From positions 992,001 through 1,056,000 of the forward strand of contig JBLDXI010000019.1 in assembly GCA_047495785.1 (NCBI GenBank): a stretch of DNA of 64,000 bases, written 5' to 3'. Below, in pieces: positions 13,662 to 26,094 of the stretch (position 1 is its first letter; every line of letters begins with the position of its first letter). The DNA is from Lepidodermella squamata (taxonomy: Eukaryota > Gastrotricha). Made by a program: the position numbers and the translations under genes. Below the pieces are notes generated by a model. That model was not told the DNA's origin. It did not search any database and saw only the letters and a program-made list of their open reading frames with translations.

Positions 13662-14925
13662 ATGGAATTTTTGACGGTCCAGCAGCTTGACAAGCTCAAG
13701 CAGCACAAGTACAGCGCCGAAGGGCGTAGTCTATTGGAAACTTACGTATTTCAGCCATTTTGGGAGCGGTTGCTGAAATATATTCCTTTGAGCTGGGTAA
13801 TTTTAATGCTAGCTTCCTTTTTGACTTGAATTAAACATGAATCTTTAGGCACCTAATGCTCTTACCCTGGGTGGATTGACAGCAAACGCCATTGCATGTG
13901 TTATTCTGGTTCTAGTTAGTCCTGGGGCTGACAGAGAGTACGTCCATCCTTTGCTGATGGTTTTCGCTGCCTTGTGCTTGTTTTCTTATCAATGTCTTGA
14001 TGCGCTTGACGGCAAGCAAGCCAGACGAACTGGAAGTGCCAACTCGCTCGGAGAACTCTTCGACCACGGCTGTGACGCTGTATCGACTGGTTTAGTCTCT
14101 TTATCTGTCTCTGTTGCATTGCGACTCGGAACACATCCAAGTTCCCTCTTTCTATTCGGAATCAGCTCTCCTTTGCTGTATTATTGTTTTCACTGGAGGG
14201 CGTACTGTTCCGGTAAACTCACGTTCGGATATGTTGATGTTACGGAGGCACAATGGCTTTCCATTTCAATTTTCATAACCACCGGGTTGTGCGGAACTGA
14301 ATTCTGGGGCCAAGAGATGTTTGGCGTGCAGTTGAAAATTCTACTTCTTTTGGCCTATTTTACTTTCTCGTTCTTTTTCCTGGCTAATATATTGTATCAC
14401 ATTATTGTCGTCGGAGGCTGTGGCAGAAATTTTACAACTGTCGCGAACTCTAGCGTGCTGTCACCTTTCCCTCCCTTATTTTTTGTTTTGTTCCTCGTGT
14501 ACCGTTGTCACTCTGGCTCTTATGAACATCTTTTTGAGCGGTTTCCACTCATGTTTCTGGCTTGTTATATGATTGTTGTCGCCAAGCTGTCATGCCGTCT
14601 CATTGTAGCTATGATGACCAAATCTAACATTGTTAAATTTGACTCTTCAATGCTAGCCCTCTTGCTCATTCTCGCCTCCGAATATGTATCCACAACGCTA
14701 CTTCCCGAAAGCACTGGATTATTTTTAGCGTTTATCTACGCCCTAGTCGATTTTTTCAAATATTCAACCTCAGTATGTCGCCAAATCGCCGATTTTCTTG
14801 GTGTATATTGCTTGAGTCTTGAAAAGCCACCTGCGCCTTTAGCTTCCACTGCGAGCAATAACAATAGCCCGAACTCTCCACCGCAAATAACGCAACGCAC
14901 TCTGCGAAGTAATGCGAAGAACTAA
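13662..14925 (+). CDS. Choline/ethanolamine phosphotransferase (CDP-alcohol phosphatidyltransferase)
   Basis: Two exons (13662-13796 and 13849-14925) give 403 residues. The enzyme transfers phosphocholine or phosphoethanolamine from the CDP-alcohol to diacylglycerol, the last step of PC or PE synthesis in ER/Golgi membranes. The CDP-alcohol transferase signature DG-x2-AR-x8-G-x3-D-x3-D is intact (DGKQAR, then GELFDHGCD). About eight to ten hydrophobic membrane segments follow, and the C-terminal tail is polar. Length matches CEPT1/CHPT1 (about 400). The sequence does not separate CEPT1, CHPT1 and ethanolamine-specific members; there is no selenocysteine-type extension. The 52-bp intron removes an in-frame break and keeps phase. 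Confidence 0.9.
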
Positions 14926-15772
14926 TTTCGATTTCTTAAAGTTATCAATTATTGTACGATTACTGGTACTCGTTAATGTTATATTAAAGTCATGTTAACA
15001 CTGGGCGAATCCGTTACTAGCAGGGTTTATCATTGCCGGATATTATAAATGCACTATGGTCAGCCAAACATTGTTAAATATATTTTTCAGCGGCAAATTT
15101 TGTTAGAGATTTTCACCCTTCAGTTTATGATAAAGATTAGTTAATTTCTCCAAGACGATCATTCGTTGTGCAAGATGGATGAGTGAGCTTCGATTGTTTA
15201 TTATGTGTATGATAATTTTGAGTAAACTTACGTTCTTATTTTGTGTACCTATTATGCGTACATGTCTCTCCTACTGTTTCGGTTTTTCGAATAGAATATC
15301 AACTACTATAGGCTATTGCCAGTTGAAACGACTCGTTTCGCGATTTTTTCTAACGATGTAAAACGTTTCTGTTTTACGCCAATTATTATTGATTTCGCGC
15401 TTGCTATGCTGGTGATCTGATTTTCTTTCTCTACCTGTCCAACAAGAAAAACACAAAACTGAGCGGGATGCAGCTCAGTGGTTAACGAAACATATGTATG
15501 TATTCGCTGGAATGTTGCACTTCTTGCTGAGATCGCAATACTATTGAATCCTGGTGTGTTTGCCGACTCCATGCCGTTGCGCTAATAATGTTATATGTGA
15601 ATTATTGATCGAAGATGACCACCCTGCTTTTTTTTAAGAGAACAGTTTCCGTGCGCGACCGGTTTGTCGCGACCGATGATAACTTGAGTGTTGTAATTTA
15701 CTGATAAAATAAACGTCGTTTTATTTTACCTTCTCTCAAATCTGGCTTTTTCGAATAGTTACATTTTCAATC
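14926..15772. other. Intergenic region
   Basis: It holds the 3' end of the phosphotransferase (an ATTAAA signal near 14983) and the start region of TTC14. A TAG acceptor-like site (TTTTCGAATAG, ending about 15759) sits just before the TTC14 ATG. I see no supported gene. Confidence 0.5.
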
Positions 15773-17847
15773 ATGACTGAGTCGGAAAATTGGCTTTTCG
15801 AACCTTCAGATCTGAAGTCGGGCGAATGCTATGCCGTAATGCCTCCGCTCGAGTCTTTCAATGATATTAAAGAGCGGTACCTGGAAGGCCGATTCATGGA
15901 CGATATTAAGGTGGGCGACATCGTTTGTGGCCAGGCTCGAACTTCGCGTTCGTCTGGCTTTCCAATCGATGTGCTCTGTACAAGCTACGGACCTGTCAGA
16001 GATCTTACTAGATGTAGAATCAAGGTATGATATTTACTCAGAAAAATCACTATCAATCGCACAGCGCGATCTTAAGGGCTTCATATCCTTCAAATCAATG
16101 CCGGCTCTCACTTCGAAAGCTCTTGAAAAAGGAGATTACGTTAGAGGTTTGTGTCAAGACATTACACCGTGTCCTAGATTCTGACTTGAGTGATATTTCA
16201 GCCGTCGTAACCGAAGTCGATCTACGCCACGCCGAGCTCGCTTTATCGATGATGCCTAACGCGATGCCCAAGAGACTATCATCATCTGACATCAATTTGG
16301 TGTGTTTTTTCATCACGCAGACGCACATGTGTTTTGCTTAAGATACGTCTTTTTGTGCCCACTAACTCTCGGCTTACGTCACATCTCAAGGGAATCATCG
16401 ATAAGGACGATTTGCCGTTGTATTACAGGTTGGTGGCACAATTTTATTCGTTTTTTTGCCTCATGACTGACAGGATGAATTAAATTGAAAAAATGGGTAA
16501 TTTTAAGGTGGAATTTTTTATTTTTTAAAGAAAAATTGTCAAAAGCCCGCCTTTCGAGTCTGGTCAAGCGTATGAGAGCCTTCTGGAAAGTGCCGTCGGC
16601 TTCACGAATCCCTCTTGTGTTAGCACACTGCTGAAAATTCTGGGCATTGAAGATGTAGCCTGCAAAAGCGAAATTCCGTCAATAAGTCGTTTAGACATTC
16701 CCGCTGACGAGTATGCACTGAATCTACGCCAAAAACAAAGCCGCCAGCATGCTCATCAGTGGTAAGCTTTGAGTAGTTGTTGGTTAGTGTTGGATTCCAT
16801 ATCATTTAATTATGCAGTGTTGAGTTGGGCATCCGCTATGCGAAACGGGGCGAATTAGCTGCTGCTGTTCGCCAGTTCAATCGAGCGCTAGATTTAGATC
16901 GCGACAACGTTGAAGCCCTCGTGGCTCGAGGCGCTTTATATGCAAATCGGGAAGATTTTAAGAAGGCGATTGAAAATTTCGAAAAGGCCATCAGTATTGA
17001 TGCGAAGAATTCAGAGGCTCGCACTTACTTGTACGAATCGCTTGTTGGCCAGGCGCTGTCTTTCGCTAAAGAACGATGCTACGAATCGGCCAGGCGATGC
17101 CTCCTTAAAGCCGGCGATGTTGATCCTGAAAAGCGGCCCGAACTGGAGAAAATGGCCACTAAATTTGTGGTAAGGCCAATTTACTTGAAATACCAGTTTG
17201 ATAGAAAAAATTCAAAATTTTAATGGTAAATTTTTGATCGATGATATGATTTTTTTCCCCAGTCACCTTCAATTCTGATTGCTTCATCGTCAAGCCCAGC
17301 TAGAGGTGATTGCCCCGATCCCGATTCGAGGAAATCGTCTAGCGAGAAAATCACACCACCGCCTCGAGCTCGCTCACCTGAGTCGCCGAAGCGAAGTTAT
17401 TCGATGACTAAATTTAAGGAGGCCAAACGAGCGATTTCTCTCTCGTCCGACAGTTCCAGCTTATCTGATTCGTCCGGGCGCAAAAAATCGTCACGGAAAC
17501 ATCGGAAAGACAAGCGGCATCACAGCCGTAGCTCGCGTAAACGGTCGTTAAGTGGCAGCGGCAGTGACGAAAGTCCGAAAATTACGGGCGTTTCTTACAA
17601 GTCTCCGGAAGAAAATCGGCTTAATCGGCAGTTTTCGTCTGCAAGTGCGAAACGTCCGAGAATGGACCCGGCTGTCTTGAAACCATCTCGCCTCCGCCAT
17701 TCCATGTCGTCAATCGATTCGCACATAGGCGGTAAATTTGGCGCATCGGAGCGGGGTGTTGATGCAAGGAGTGGCGAGTCCCTGGAAGATATGGAGCAAT
17801 TTCTTCAGGATTTGAAGCAGAAACGCACGTCGCAGTCGTCGCGTTAA
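15773..17847 (+). CDS. TTC14: TTC14-like protein (S1-like domain, TPRs, RS-rich tail)
   Basis: Exons: 15773-16024, 16077-16146, 16202-16299, 16391-16428, 16531-16761, 16818-17169, 17263-17847; phases join at each. The N-terminal YAVMPPLESF followed by GDIVCGQ is the TTC14 S1-like region. The middle carries LPLYYR and SAVGFTNP, and TPR repeats follow (GELAAAVRQFNRALDLD, VEALVARGALY). The C-terminal exon is rich in Ser, Arg and Lys (KKSSRKHRKDKRHHSRSSRK), as in RNA-processing proteins. The family is poorly understood; RNA binding is inferred from the S1 fold and RS-like tail. At about 540 residues it is shorter than the human protein (about 770), chiefly through a shorter tail. Confidence 0.88.
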
Positions 17848-19026
17848 CTTGTTTTTCAAAAAAATTCGAGTGCGCTTTCTTTCGTGATTTTTCTTTCATC
17901 ATCACTTATTAGACGGAAATGACTGAATAAAATATCAAGAAGACATGTAACGTTCCGCAGTGTGTATGTTTTGTACTAATGGCCATCAAATGTCAACGAG
18001 TAATTCAAATCTGACAGAAATCGGCGCCTTTTGAGGATATTTGGCTAAGAAAAGCAGCGCAGCAAATACAACCGCGCCACTCCAATAAAATTTTCTATGC
18101 ATTCCTTAGAACCGATACATAGCCACCTTTGCGAGACTCAAAGACTTGGGCAAACCACCACACACCTGAAAAGGTGTTGCTATCAAGAACTTAATTCTTT
18201 CTGCAGTATCGTGCATTGTGTTGGAAAGCTGGCACGTTGTGGTAGCCTCATGAATGGTTGATCACCGCGAGAGACAAGGAACTGGAAAGTATTCTGAAGT
18301 ATTCTACGATGAACGATGATATAACTTTTTTTAGTCTATTGTCTGCTGATTTTTGTCGAAATTGGAAACTCTCGGCGATATTTCTTTATTTTTTTCAAGA
18401 GGTTCAATAGCACTCATCTTATACAATAGGATGGAGTTAAACTCTCATTTCCTATGAGTTTAAAGTATAAGAAAAATTCAGCGAAATGACGAAATTGATT
18501 GGCAGAATTCTTCGAAAGACGGCAGTTTTCATTAACGGCCAGCCGTGCATTATAGCTCATAGGGGCTTCTATGTGTGTTGGTGGTGAAATTTTCTTCTGC
18601 TGTCAGGTAACTGTCAGGTAATTTTTTGACATTTCAGAATTCGTTCCAGAAGGTATTGTTGTAGAAGCTTCCACTTCACTTCCATGTCGATTGCCTGCGG
18701 CCACATCCGCATGTCGGAAATTAATGTGTCGGAAACTCTGCTTGTCCTAATTATCAGATCATTATGTTGGCTCTGCATTAACACAAAACGCCTCGGAAAC
18801 CGGAAACATTCATTGACTGGAATTGTTTTTTGAAGCACAACACGCAGTACACCTAGATGCTAGATGAACTATGCTAATCAATAACCATGCACGTGTTAGG
18901 AACTCATGTGTTGACCTGAAACAGCCAAAAAGTCCTTTGGAATAAGGCCGACGTATAGCTATAAAAAGACCAACAATATGACTGCAAAGCATCAGATAAA
19001 ATTGATACGCACCTTTTCACCAGTAA
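17848..19026. other. Intergenic region of about 1.2 kb with no recognised gene
   Basis: An AATAAA for TTC14 occurs near 17926. A doubled CTGTCAGGTAA motif is at 18600-18620. No open frame with domain-like content, no tRNA and no clear repeat were seen. Confidence 0.5.
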
Positions 19027-19664
19027 ATGTCAATTAAAGCGATTTCCTTATTCTTTCTGGCAGCCTTGCCTTTGATTGGTTAGTTTCAATTTTTGCTATA
19101 TAGGGCTATTGTGACTTGATGATTGTTCTGTTTTCAGCTGTCGCCTGGCCTGTAAAGGGGTCATCATCGATTCCACTGCAGCCTGATTTCGACTTCAGCA
19201 AATTTGCCGGTAAATGGTTTGACATTTATAGATCTCCTGGAATGAGTACCTGGGAGAAGGGCACGGATAATAATTTCGCCCTCTCACTGCGCGACAACGG
19301 CAAAATCAACTTCCAGTATTCAGACTGGCGCGACGGCCAATGGTACGTACCAAAGCCATCCTACGCGTGGATACCTGACGTCACCCAGCCAGCCGCGTGG
19401 ATGGTAAAATTCTCGTGGTTCATGCCGGCTGGTGATTTCAGAATCTTGTACACCGACTACACCGATGTAGCTGTCATTTACGGCGAGCAGACAATTTTCG
19501 GCTACCGCATTGGCCGTTACGCTTGGATTTTCGGCCGTAACAATAAGATCAGCCAAGAAGTTGAGGACTACGTCTTTAAAATGCTAAACCAGCGTACGGG
19601 AATGCAGAAAAGCGATCTTGTGAAATCAACGCAAGGCGTTGCTCCGACCGTCCTCGAGGCTTAA
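19027..19664 (+). CDS. Secreted lipocalin, cysteine-free and tryptophan-rich
   Basis: Two exons (19027-19078 and 19138-19664) give about 192 residues. The start MSIKAISLFFLAALPLIAVA is a typical signal peptide, so the protein is probably secreted. Lipocalin motif 1 is AGKWFDIYR (the G-x-W of strand A) and motif 2 is TDYTDVAVIYGE. Lipocalins form a calyx that binds small hydrophobic ligands; apolipoprotein D-like proteins are the closest type I can suggest. The mature chain has no cysteine, which is unusual because most lipocalins have at least one disulfide, and it holds eight or nine tryptophans. The ligand is unknown. An AATAAA follows at about 19692. Confidence 0.85.
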
Positions 19665-20087
19665 CTGATTTATAAAAATTTGATTACGCTCAATAAACTA
19701 ATCGGATTTGAACGCTTGTTTTCGATTCTTACTGTTTCGTTTTGTTCTAATAATAAACCATAAAACGCCCTAACTAGCAATTTTCTCTGCTAGATTCCTT
19801 CTTGCCATCAAACTAGCAGCTTTTTCCCGAGCACAAAGTGGTTGGTATTTGGAAAGCATGAAAACAAAGTGCCTGAAATGCAAAAGTTCAGTCATGAACA
19901 CCTCGCGGAGACACTCTGTGTGCAGGTTTTATTAGGATAAGAAATATTGTAAAACTGAATAATCAACGAGGACGTTTTTGGCAAATCAATTAGAGACCAG
20001 ATGGAAAGACGAAATCAAACGATCGATAAAGCACAATAAGTACCATAAGGCAAGCAAATAAAATTAACCAGTTTGTGAAATGTCGAA
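19665..20087. other. Short convergent intergenic region
   Basis: It lies between the 3' ends of the lipocalin and nucleoside hydrolase genes. It contains an AATAAA on the plus strand (about 19692) and AT-rich sequence. No gene was seen. Confidence 0.5.
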
Positions 20088-21511
20088 TTAATAACCATAA
20101 TGAGGCAGTGACTTCACGGAGAAATATTCAACAGTTTCAGCAAAAGCTGTTTTGAACATGTGCTCGTTGATTTTGTTGACGATTTGTAAAACAAAGCGAT
20201 GCGGTGCTTGAATTCCGGAATCAGTGCCGTTTCCTGAGTCGTTTTTGTCGACTTTTTTGCCCAGAATTAAACAACCCCGATTACCACCCGGGCAGCTCTC
20301 GGTTCTGTTCGGTTCGGGCGTGATTTCGAGTTCAACCTCACAGCCATGCGCATAGAATTCGTCAGCTGATTCAATAGCTCCGGGCAAGAGAAAAGCTGCC
20401 ATCGCCACAGCGTCGCATATCATGAAATGCTTGACGTTTGTGCGGAAGGGGACCAACATCTTGTGAACAAAGCGGCCGAATTCTGTGTCGCCCTGAGCTG
20501 TCGAGTCGAACCAGTCCCAGTGGCAGTTCGTTGTAGAAACCATGCAAGCATCAAACGGAATCAGAGTGACAGGGCAGTGGCCAACCGCTTCGCGCATGAC
20601 AATATTCGCAGCCTCGGGGTCCTTTAAGAAATTGAATTCAGCGCCAAGACCTAAAAAATAGCAGTTGCGATTATTTCAAATTCCGGTATCGTTTTATAAT
20701 GATTTTTCCGATATCAGCAGTCTATAAAGCTAACACCGAAAATTATTCTACACATCTGATGTACAGGTGGCTAAAATGAGAAACCCCAGGTTTACAAGGT
20801 GCATGATTTTCGATAAAATGAAACTTCAAAAAACGCAAAAATCAAGCGTTGGAACCCACATTTTAATGTACAAATATGTTGAAAGCCTGTTACTCACGTT
20901 TAAATACGGTTCCATAGTCGCCACCCATGATGACAAGACCGGCTAAATGTTGGGGAAAGGTAGGATCCAAACGTATAGCCAGGGCTATGTTTGTGAGTGG
21001 GCCAAGCGCGACGACGTGAAGCTTGCCTGGAAATTTTGAAATTAAACCTGGTTTTACTTATTTTCTACTCGATTTACCTGAGTGTTTTCGCGCTAATTCG
21101 ACCAAGGCAACGGCAGCTGGTTTATCAGGTACCAGGTTCATTTGATCAAACTCTTTACCAGTGGGGGCGTAAGTGCCCAAACCCTTTTCACCATGAATGT
21201 GAACAGCGAGTGGCACTGGATCCTTCTCAAATCCAATGATTGGCTTTAAACTTCCCTTATAGACCGGAATCTTTCGAAATAGAATAAATAGTATGAACAT
21301 TTACATTTTCAATCAACGATAAAATACTCACATCACTCCTTCCGCATTGTTGAAGTATAACCGATAAATTGATGAGGGCGTTGAAAAGGCTAGTGTTGCC
21401 ATCGACAACCGTTATCGCTTCAACCTGGACATTCAGATTTTTGCGCGACAATGCCATCGCAATCGCAATAGCATCGTCTACGCCAGGATCACAGTCGATG
21501 ACAACATGCAT
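20088..21511 (-). CDS. Inosine-uridine-type nucleoside hydrolase with Cys at the catalytic His position
   Basis: Nucleoside hydrolases cleave ribonucleosides to base and ribose for purine/pyrimidine salvage. The diagnostic calcium-binding cluster is at the N-terminus: MHVVIDCDPGVDDA. Further family blocks are DIPVYKG, HVVALGPLTNIALA and EFNFLKDPEAA. The C-terminal block that in many members reads HDP/HDA appears here as ICDAVAMAAFL, with Cys in place of His. I recall this for the nematode-type class (group III). Five exons were joined with consistent phase; about 350 residues. ATG 21511 is chosen because an acceptor-like TTTGATAG ends at 21526, only 14 nt upstream; an in-frame upstream Met at 21559 is possible. 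The gene lies 84 bp downstream of WDR3 on the same strand. Confidence 0.88.
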
Positions 21512-21595
21512 TTTTTTAAATAGCCCTATCAAACAAAATCGAGAATTAAGCCTCAACAATTATATTCTTTTTTGCTTTTGAAAAATGCACAAATT

Positions 21596-24464
21596 TCAAG
21601 CAGTGGTCGTTAGAGAGGCCAGTAATTTGGCCTTGCGCTTTTTCTTCGCGTTTTTAAGGCTGTTCCGACCAGGGGTCAGGTCTTCAAACAAAGTTATGCC
21701 CTCCTCCTCTTCCAGGGCTTGAGCTAACATCTGAAGACCCGCTAAATTCACACCAATTTCATCCCTCAACTCTCTCATAGCAGGAATTTGAGCGCTTCGA
21801 ACAGAACCTAGCACATCCATAGCATTTGGAAGACGACCATTGTGTAAACGGAGTAAAAATAACGAAACACGAGCGACTAATTCAGGGTTTTTCGCCAAAA
21901 CTCGCGGCGAATGAAGAACTTTGAGCAAATTCGCGGCGGTCGGCACTGGTAGACGAAGTAAAGCCGATTGTAAATAGGCCGGCTTTACCTTAAAAAGCGT
22001 CTCGCCCACCATTTCCTCCGCTGAAGAGTAGCCAAATGCTTTCACGAGCGGGTCAACTTCCATCCGATTCTCTCCAGCGGCGAGTTGATCCTGTTCTTTC
22101 GACCAAATGTCAACGGCTTCTACGATATCTTCAGCAAATTTAAGAGCGTCGACGGTGGGGACAATTGGTAGCGAAACAGCGGAGTCGACTCCTGGTGGTT
22201 CGACGGGCTGGTTTGCGCTATTAGCTGCAGCTTCAGCAATCGCTTTCTCCTCGGCTTCTTCTCGCTCTTCACTCAACACAAGAATTTCGTCAGTTTTTCG
22301 CCATAGTCGCAGCGAGCCGTCGGTGCCGCCGGAAATCAGCCAGGCTTCATTACTAGTCGAAAATCGCATAGCAGGGCTAGTCGCGAGACAAGTGACGCCC
22401 GGATGATGAGCGGATGAAATCAACTGACCAACGTCTGCGTCCCATCGATTGATTTTTGAATCAGCGCCCGCGCTGAAGAAGTGATGTGTATTCGGAAGGA
22501 AAGAAACAGACGTGATAGCATCATCGTGGGCGAAAATCGATCGATGACAGTCACCGAAATCAAGCCCCCAAATTTTGATATTACGGTCCTTTGACGCAGT
22601 CACAATTAAATTTGAATCACTGGATATCGCAATTGAAGTGCATGGTAATTTATGGCCATACAACGATAAGAAGAACTTCAAAGTGTCTGCGTAGAAAATG
22701 CGAATAGTCGAATCTAGCAGAGAAACGGCGATTAATCTGCCATCGGGGCTGAATTGAGCACAAAGAGGCTCGTCCTCCAATTTCAATACGCGCTCCTGAA
22801 CAACGTCGAGGCTGTTGTTTGATTTAAGCTGCGCTTGTCCGACAATTGGGACATGAACTGTCCAAAATCGAACTGCTTTATCAGCACCGCATGAAACTGC
22901 TGTGCGGTTATCGGGTGAAATCGCTAGGGCAGATACTTGGGCTTCATGGCAAGCCTTTGCAACTTGAACATCGCCGGAGGCCAGATCAACTGTTAAAAGA
23001 GAGCCGTTTTTGTTTCCAATCAAGACATGACGATCGCCAGGTAAAAATAATCCACATAAAGCTTCGGGCACGTGGATAGTTCTAACGCAATTACCGCTGC
23101 GTCGATTCCACATTTTTAAATAATCGGCGCCGACTGACATTATGGCAGAGCTGTCGGAGCTAAATTGAACAGTGCGAATCTCCCCGCGATGGCCCGCTGC
23201 TGACTGAGGTAATTGCCAAGTCGATAACATGGACGGTTCTCCATTTTCAGAGAATGAAACGTTGATAGATTCGATGCAATTGTCAGCGAATGAAGCCACG
23301 ATGCGCAGGGATTCACCTTCAAGCCGAAGAGCGTAGAATGATACAATACGGCTTGACATTTTCAAAGCTCCTGATGGTCTCAATTCATCAGGCAGTTCAG
23401 TCTCGGTTTCCCTGGAAAAAAATCATTGCTAATCTTAGTCAGTGCAATTTACAAGGCTTACGTTTGCAGGACCCTCTTCTTTGCTCGTTTAAGTTGCTTC
23501 TTACGCAATTCCTCCGCGGAGCGAATTCGGTAGAAGAGTAGCGTTTCTTTGCGAGCACATATGAGATATCTGCCCGAGTTATCTACAACCATTCTGCGAG
23601 GAGGACCACGGCCAGGAAGTTCAAGAGCCCCGAGAGGTAGGCACTTCACAGGGCCATATGAGTCTACAGCATCCCATAATTTCTCTTCCTCTTCGTTGGG
23701 TACCATCTGCTGTTTTGTGTCAGGCCCGTCTTTGCTCGACGATGCTTCCAAGCTCCAAACTCGCAGGAATCCATCGGCCCCAACAGTGGCCATTTTGTGA
23801 CCATCGTTGAAAAGAGATATCTTCCAAACCGCGCCAGAATGTTCAACGAGGGTACGGAAGCAATGCTGAGTATCAACGTCCCAGAATTTGACAAACCCGT
23901 CTCGCGAGCTTGAAACAAGAACTTGATCGGCGATGCGAGATGGCAAAAATAACAAGCAGGTTATTTCGCCACGATGGCCACTCAATTTGAATAGGCCGCT
24001 TTCGCCAGCAATATCCCAGACACAAATTTTGGAATCTTTAGATCCCGAAGCTAGCAGTAGCTTCGAGCGAGAATGGGCCAATGCGCTAATTGCTGAGGTA
24101 TGACCTTTGAAAGCCGTTCGGATTTCCCCGGTGTCAAGTTCCAGCAGTGAAACTGTCCCGTCATTTTCACCAAACGCGAGTAAATTGCTTTGGTGTTGAA
24201 ATATTAGTGTTAAACACGTTGCACATTTATTAGGTTCAATTTGAGCCAAACTTCTCTGGAATTGAATGAAGTAACATCACAGTAAAAGTAAGTATTCAAA
24301 ACAGAACAACTTACGCTCAACGCAGATCGCACATTCCATTCTAATATCTGATCACCGCAGCTGACAATACAGTGCGTTTTGTCTTCACAAATTATATCAG
24401 ACTCGGCGATAGAGACTGCACCCCAAGTTTTCTCATGGGCCCACTTCAAATAATCGTGCTTCAT
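21596..24464 (-). CDS. WDR3: WDR3 / UTP12, U3 snoRNP WD-repeat protein
   Basis: Exons 24464-24315, 24255-23462 and 23411-21596 join in phase. WDR3 (yeast Dip2/Utp12) is a UTP-B component of the small-subunit processome and acts in 18S rRNA maturation in the nucleolus. The product, about 920 residues, has two WD40 propellers. Strong family matches are WDVDTQHCFRTLVEHSGAVW, DTLKFFLSLYGHKLPC and KIWGLDFGDCHRSIFAHDD. The C-terminal Utp12 domain is visible (LLRLPVPTAANLLKVL, then REL RDEIGVNLAGLQML). The chain ends in a basic Lys/Arg stretch, a likely nucleolar signal. It is followed closely by the nucleoside hydrolase. Confidence 0.94.
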
Positions 24465-26094
24465 CTAAAGGTAGAAATAATATCACAATGTTATAAAAGC
24501 GATTAATAAGAGAGATGGAATTTTCGATCATCTTAAAGGGGTTCTAGCGACACCGCTTCACAGCACGGTAACATCTTGAGGATTGAGGATTTTCAGGCGT
24601 TTTCATGCGAACGAATTCAACTCGCGAACTGCGATTTTACTCTACGGCGCAATGGACAAGGTAGACTAAGTCAACCTACATAGTTACAATCGCAAGCAGT
24701 GGTAGCAATACAAACAGTGTATATACTGGATTTAGGTCCCAGCAGAAAGCTTTTCAAATAAGCATATGCGAAGGCAAAGAGCAAAAGGCGAAAGCGGAGC
24801 CGCAAGTATAAAAGCATTTTCAGATCGAGGGAAGGCCTGCAACGGCACCTTTTGCTGCATTCTGGTTTTTATATGCATGAGCAATAATAGAGGATCGGTG
24901 AAATAGTTGGCTTCGATGAACGTGAGCGGATGCCAAACGCAAAGATTTCGACGAGGTCGGTGTACCCGCAAAGATTTCAGGGCTTCTCGCACTTTTCAAA
25001 TAGCCCACGTGACATAAAAAGTTTTTGAACTATATACACTTTTAATTCTTGTAAAATTATTAATTTATTAATTATCAAGTTTTTATCCTTTTAAATTATC
25101 CTAGCAACGTTGATATTGTCAACGCTTTTCAGCTGATTTGCGTCGCAACTAAGTGCAGCTCGGGATGTAACGAACCGCGATCTCCTTTAGCTTCATAGGT
25201 AATAGGTATTCACCAAGTTAATAGGTTCCTAAAAACTGATAGACATTTAAAGCTTACATAAATGCTGCTGATAATATGGTTTGTTGAGTGGCAATTGTTC
25301 AACTACTCAGGCGGTCTAGCGTTTTTCCGTGCTTCAAGAATGACAGTTTTCTTCACGCTGATCGGTGTTGCATGCACCCTTGAGTTCCTCGAGGCAATGT
25401 TGCGTACAACCAGCGTATTGTCTGCGAGGCAAAATTTAAAATTAAACATTTCATTTGTAAACATTTAATTCCGTTCGGCGGCGATTAGTATTATCGGTTG
25501 TTGGTTAGTTATTATAAATTATAACATGGTGAAGCCGAGTTTGAACCGAAAACATGTCCGATGTATAGTCGCATTCATAGTTCACATTCCACATAGAAAT
25601 TTTCGATTAAATTCCTATTCCTATGAAGACCTATGAATTCCTATCTGAGCCATCATCGACGATGATTTGGCAATGTACCATCGGAATTAGGAGTAACTCC
25701 GCAAAGTAGGCCATTTCTTATTATTAGCCTGGCTCATTCCGGTACTCGACTTCGCCATGTGTATGTCTGGGGTCTGGGAAAATTAGTCGAAACCATGTGT
25801 CGCTGTTGTGAGGTCTTTATTTTTACGATCTGATTTCCCAATACACTTTCCGCTGGAATAACATAAATCGTATATTCAATCGAATTAATTGGAGTATATG
25901 TATATATTTACGGATTTTGACGGTGCGTTCGCACTTTGGTACACGGTCTTCCATTTATCAGTTCATTTTTTTAACTTGAGTTATAACAAATGACCGCGCA
26001 AACTACAACTCAACATAATTGTTTCTTCCGTTGGCCAATGTTCAAGTTCTAATTTTTAATTTAAAGCTTTAGAGTTCAGGAAGTTTAAAGCACG
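24465..26094. other. Intergenic region of about 1.6 kb
   Basis: The start regions of WDR3 (minus) and the 26.1-kb gene (plus) lie here. Small open frames are present but show no domain-like content or family resemblance. No RNA gene or repeat was recognised. Confidence 0.45.

Noticed and set aside
15460-15590. tRNA or SINE-like A box (GCAGCTCAGTGGTTAA)
   Set aside because: No B box at the right distance and no cloverleaf; probably chance or a very decayed relic.
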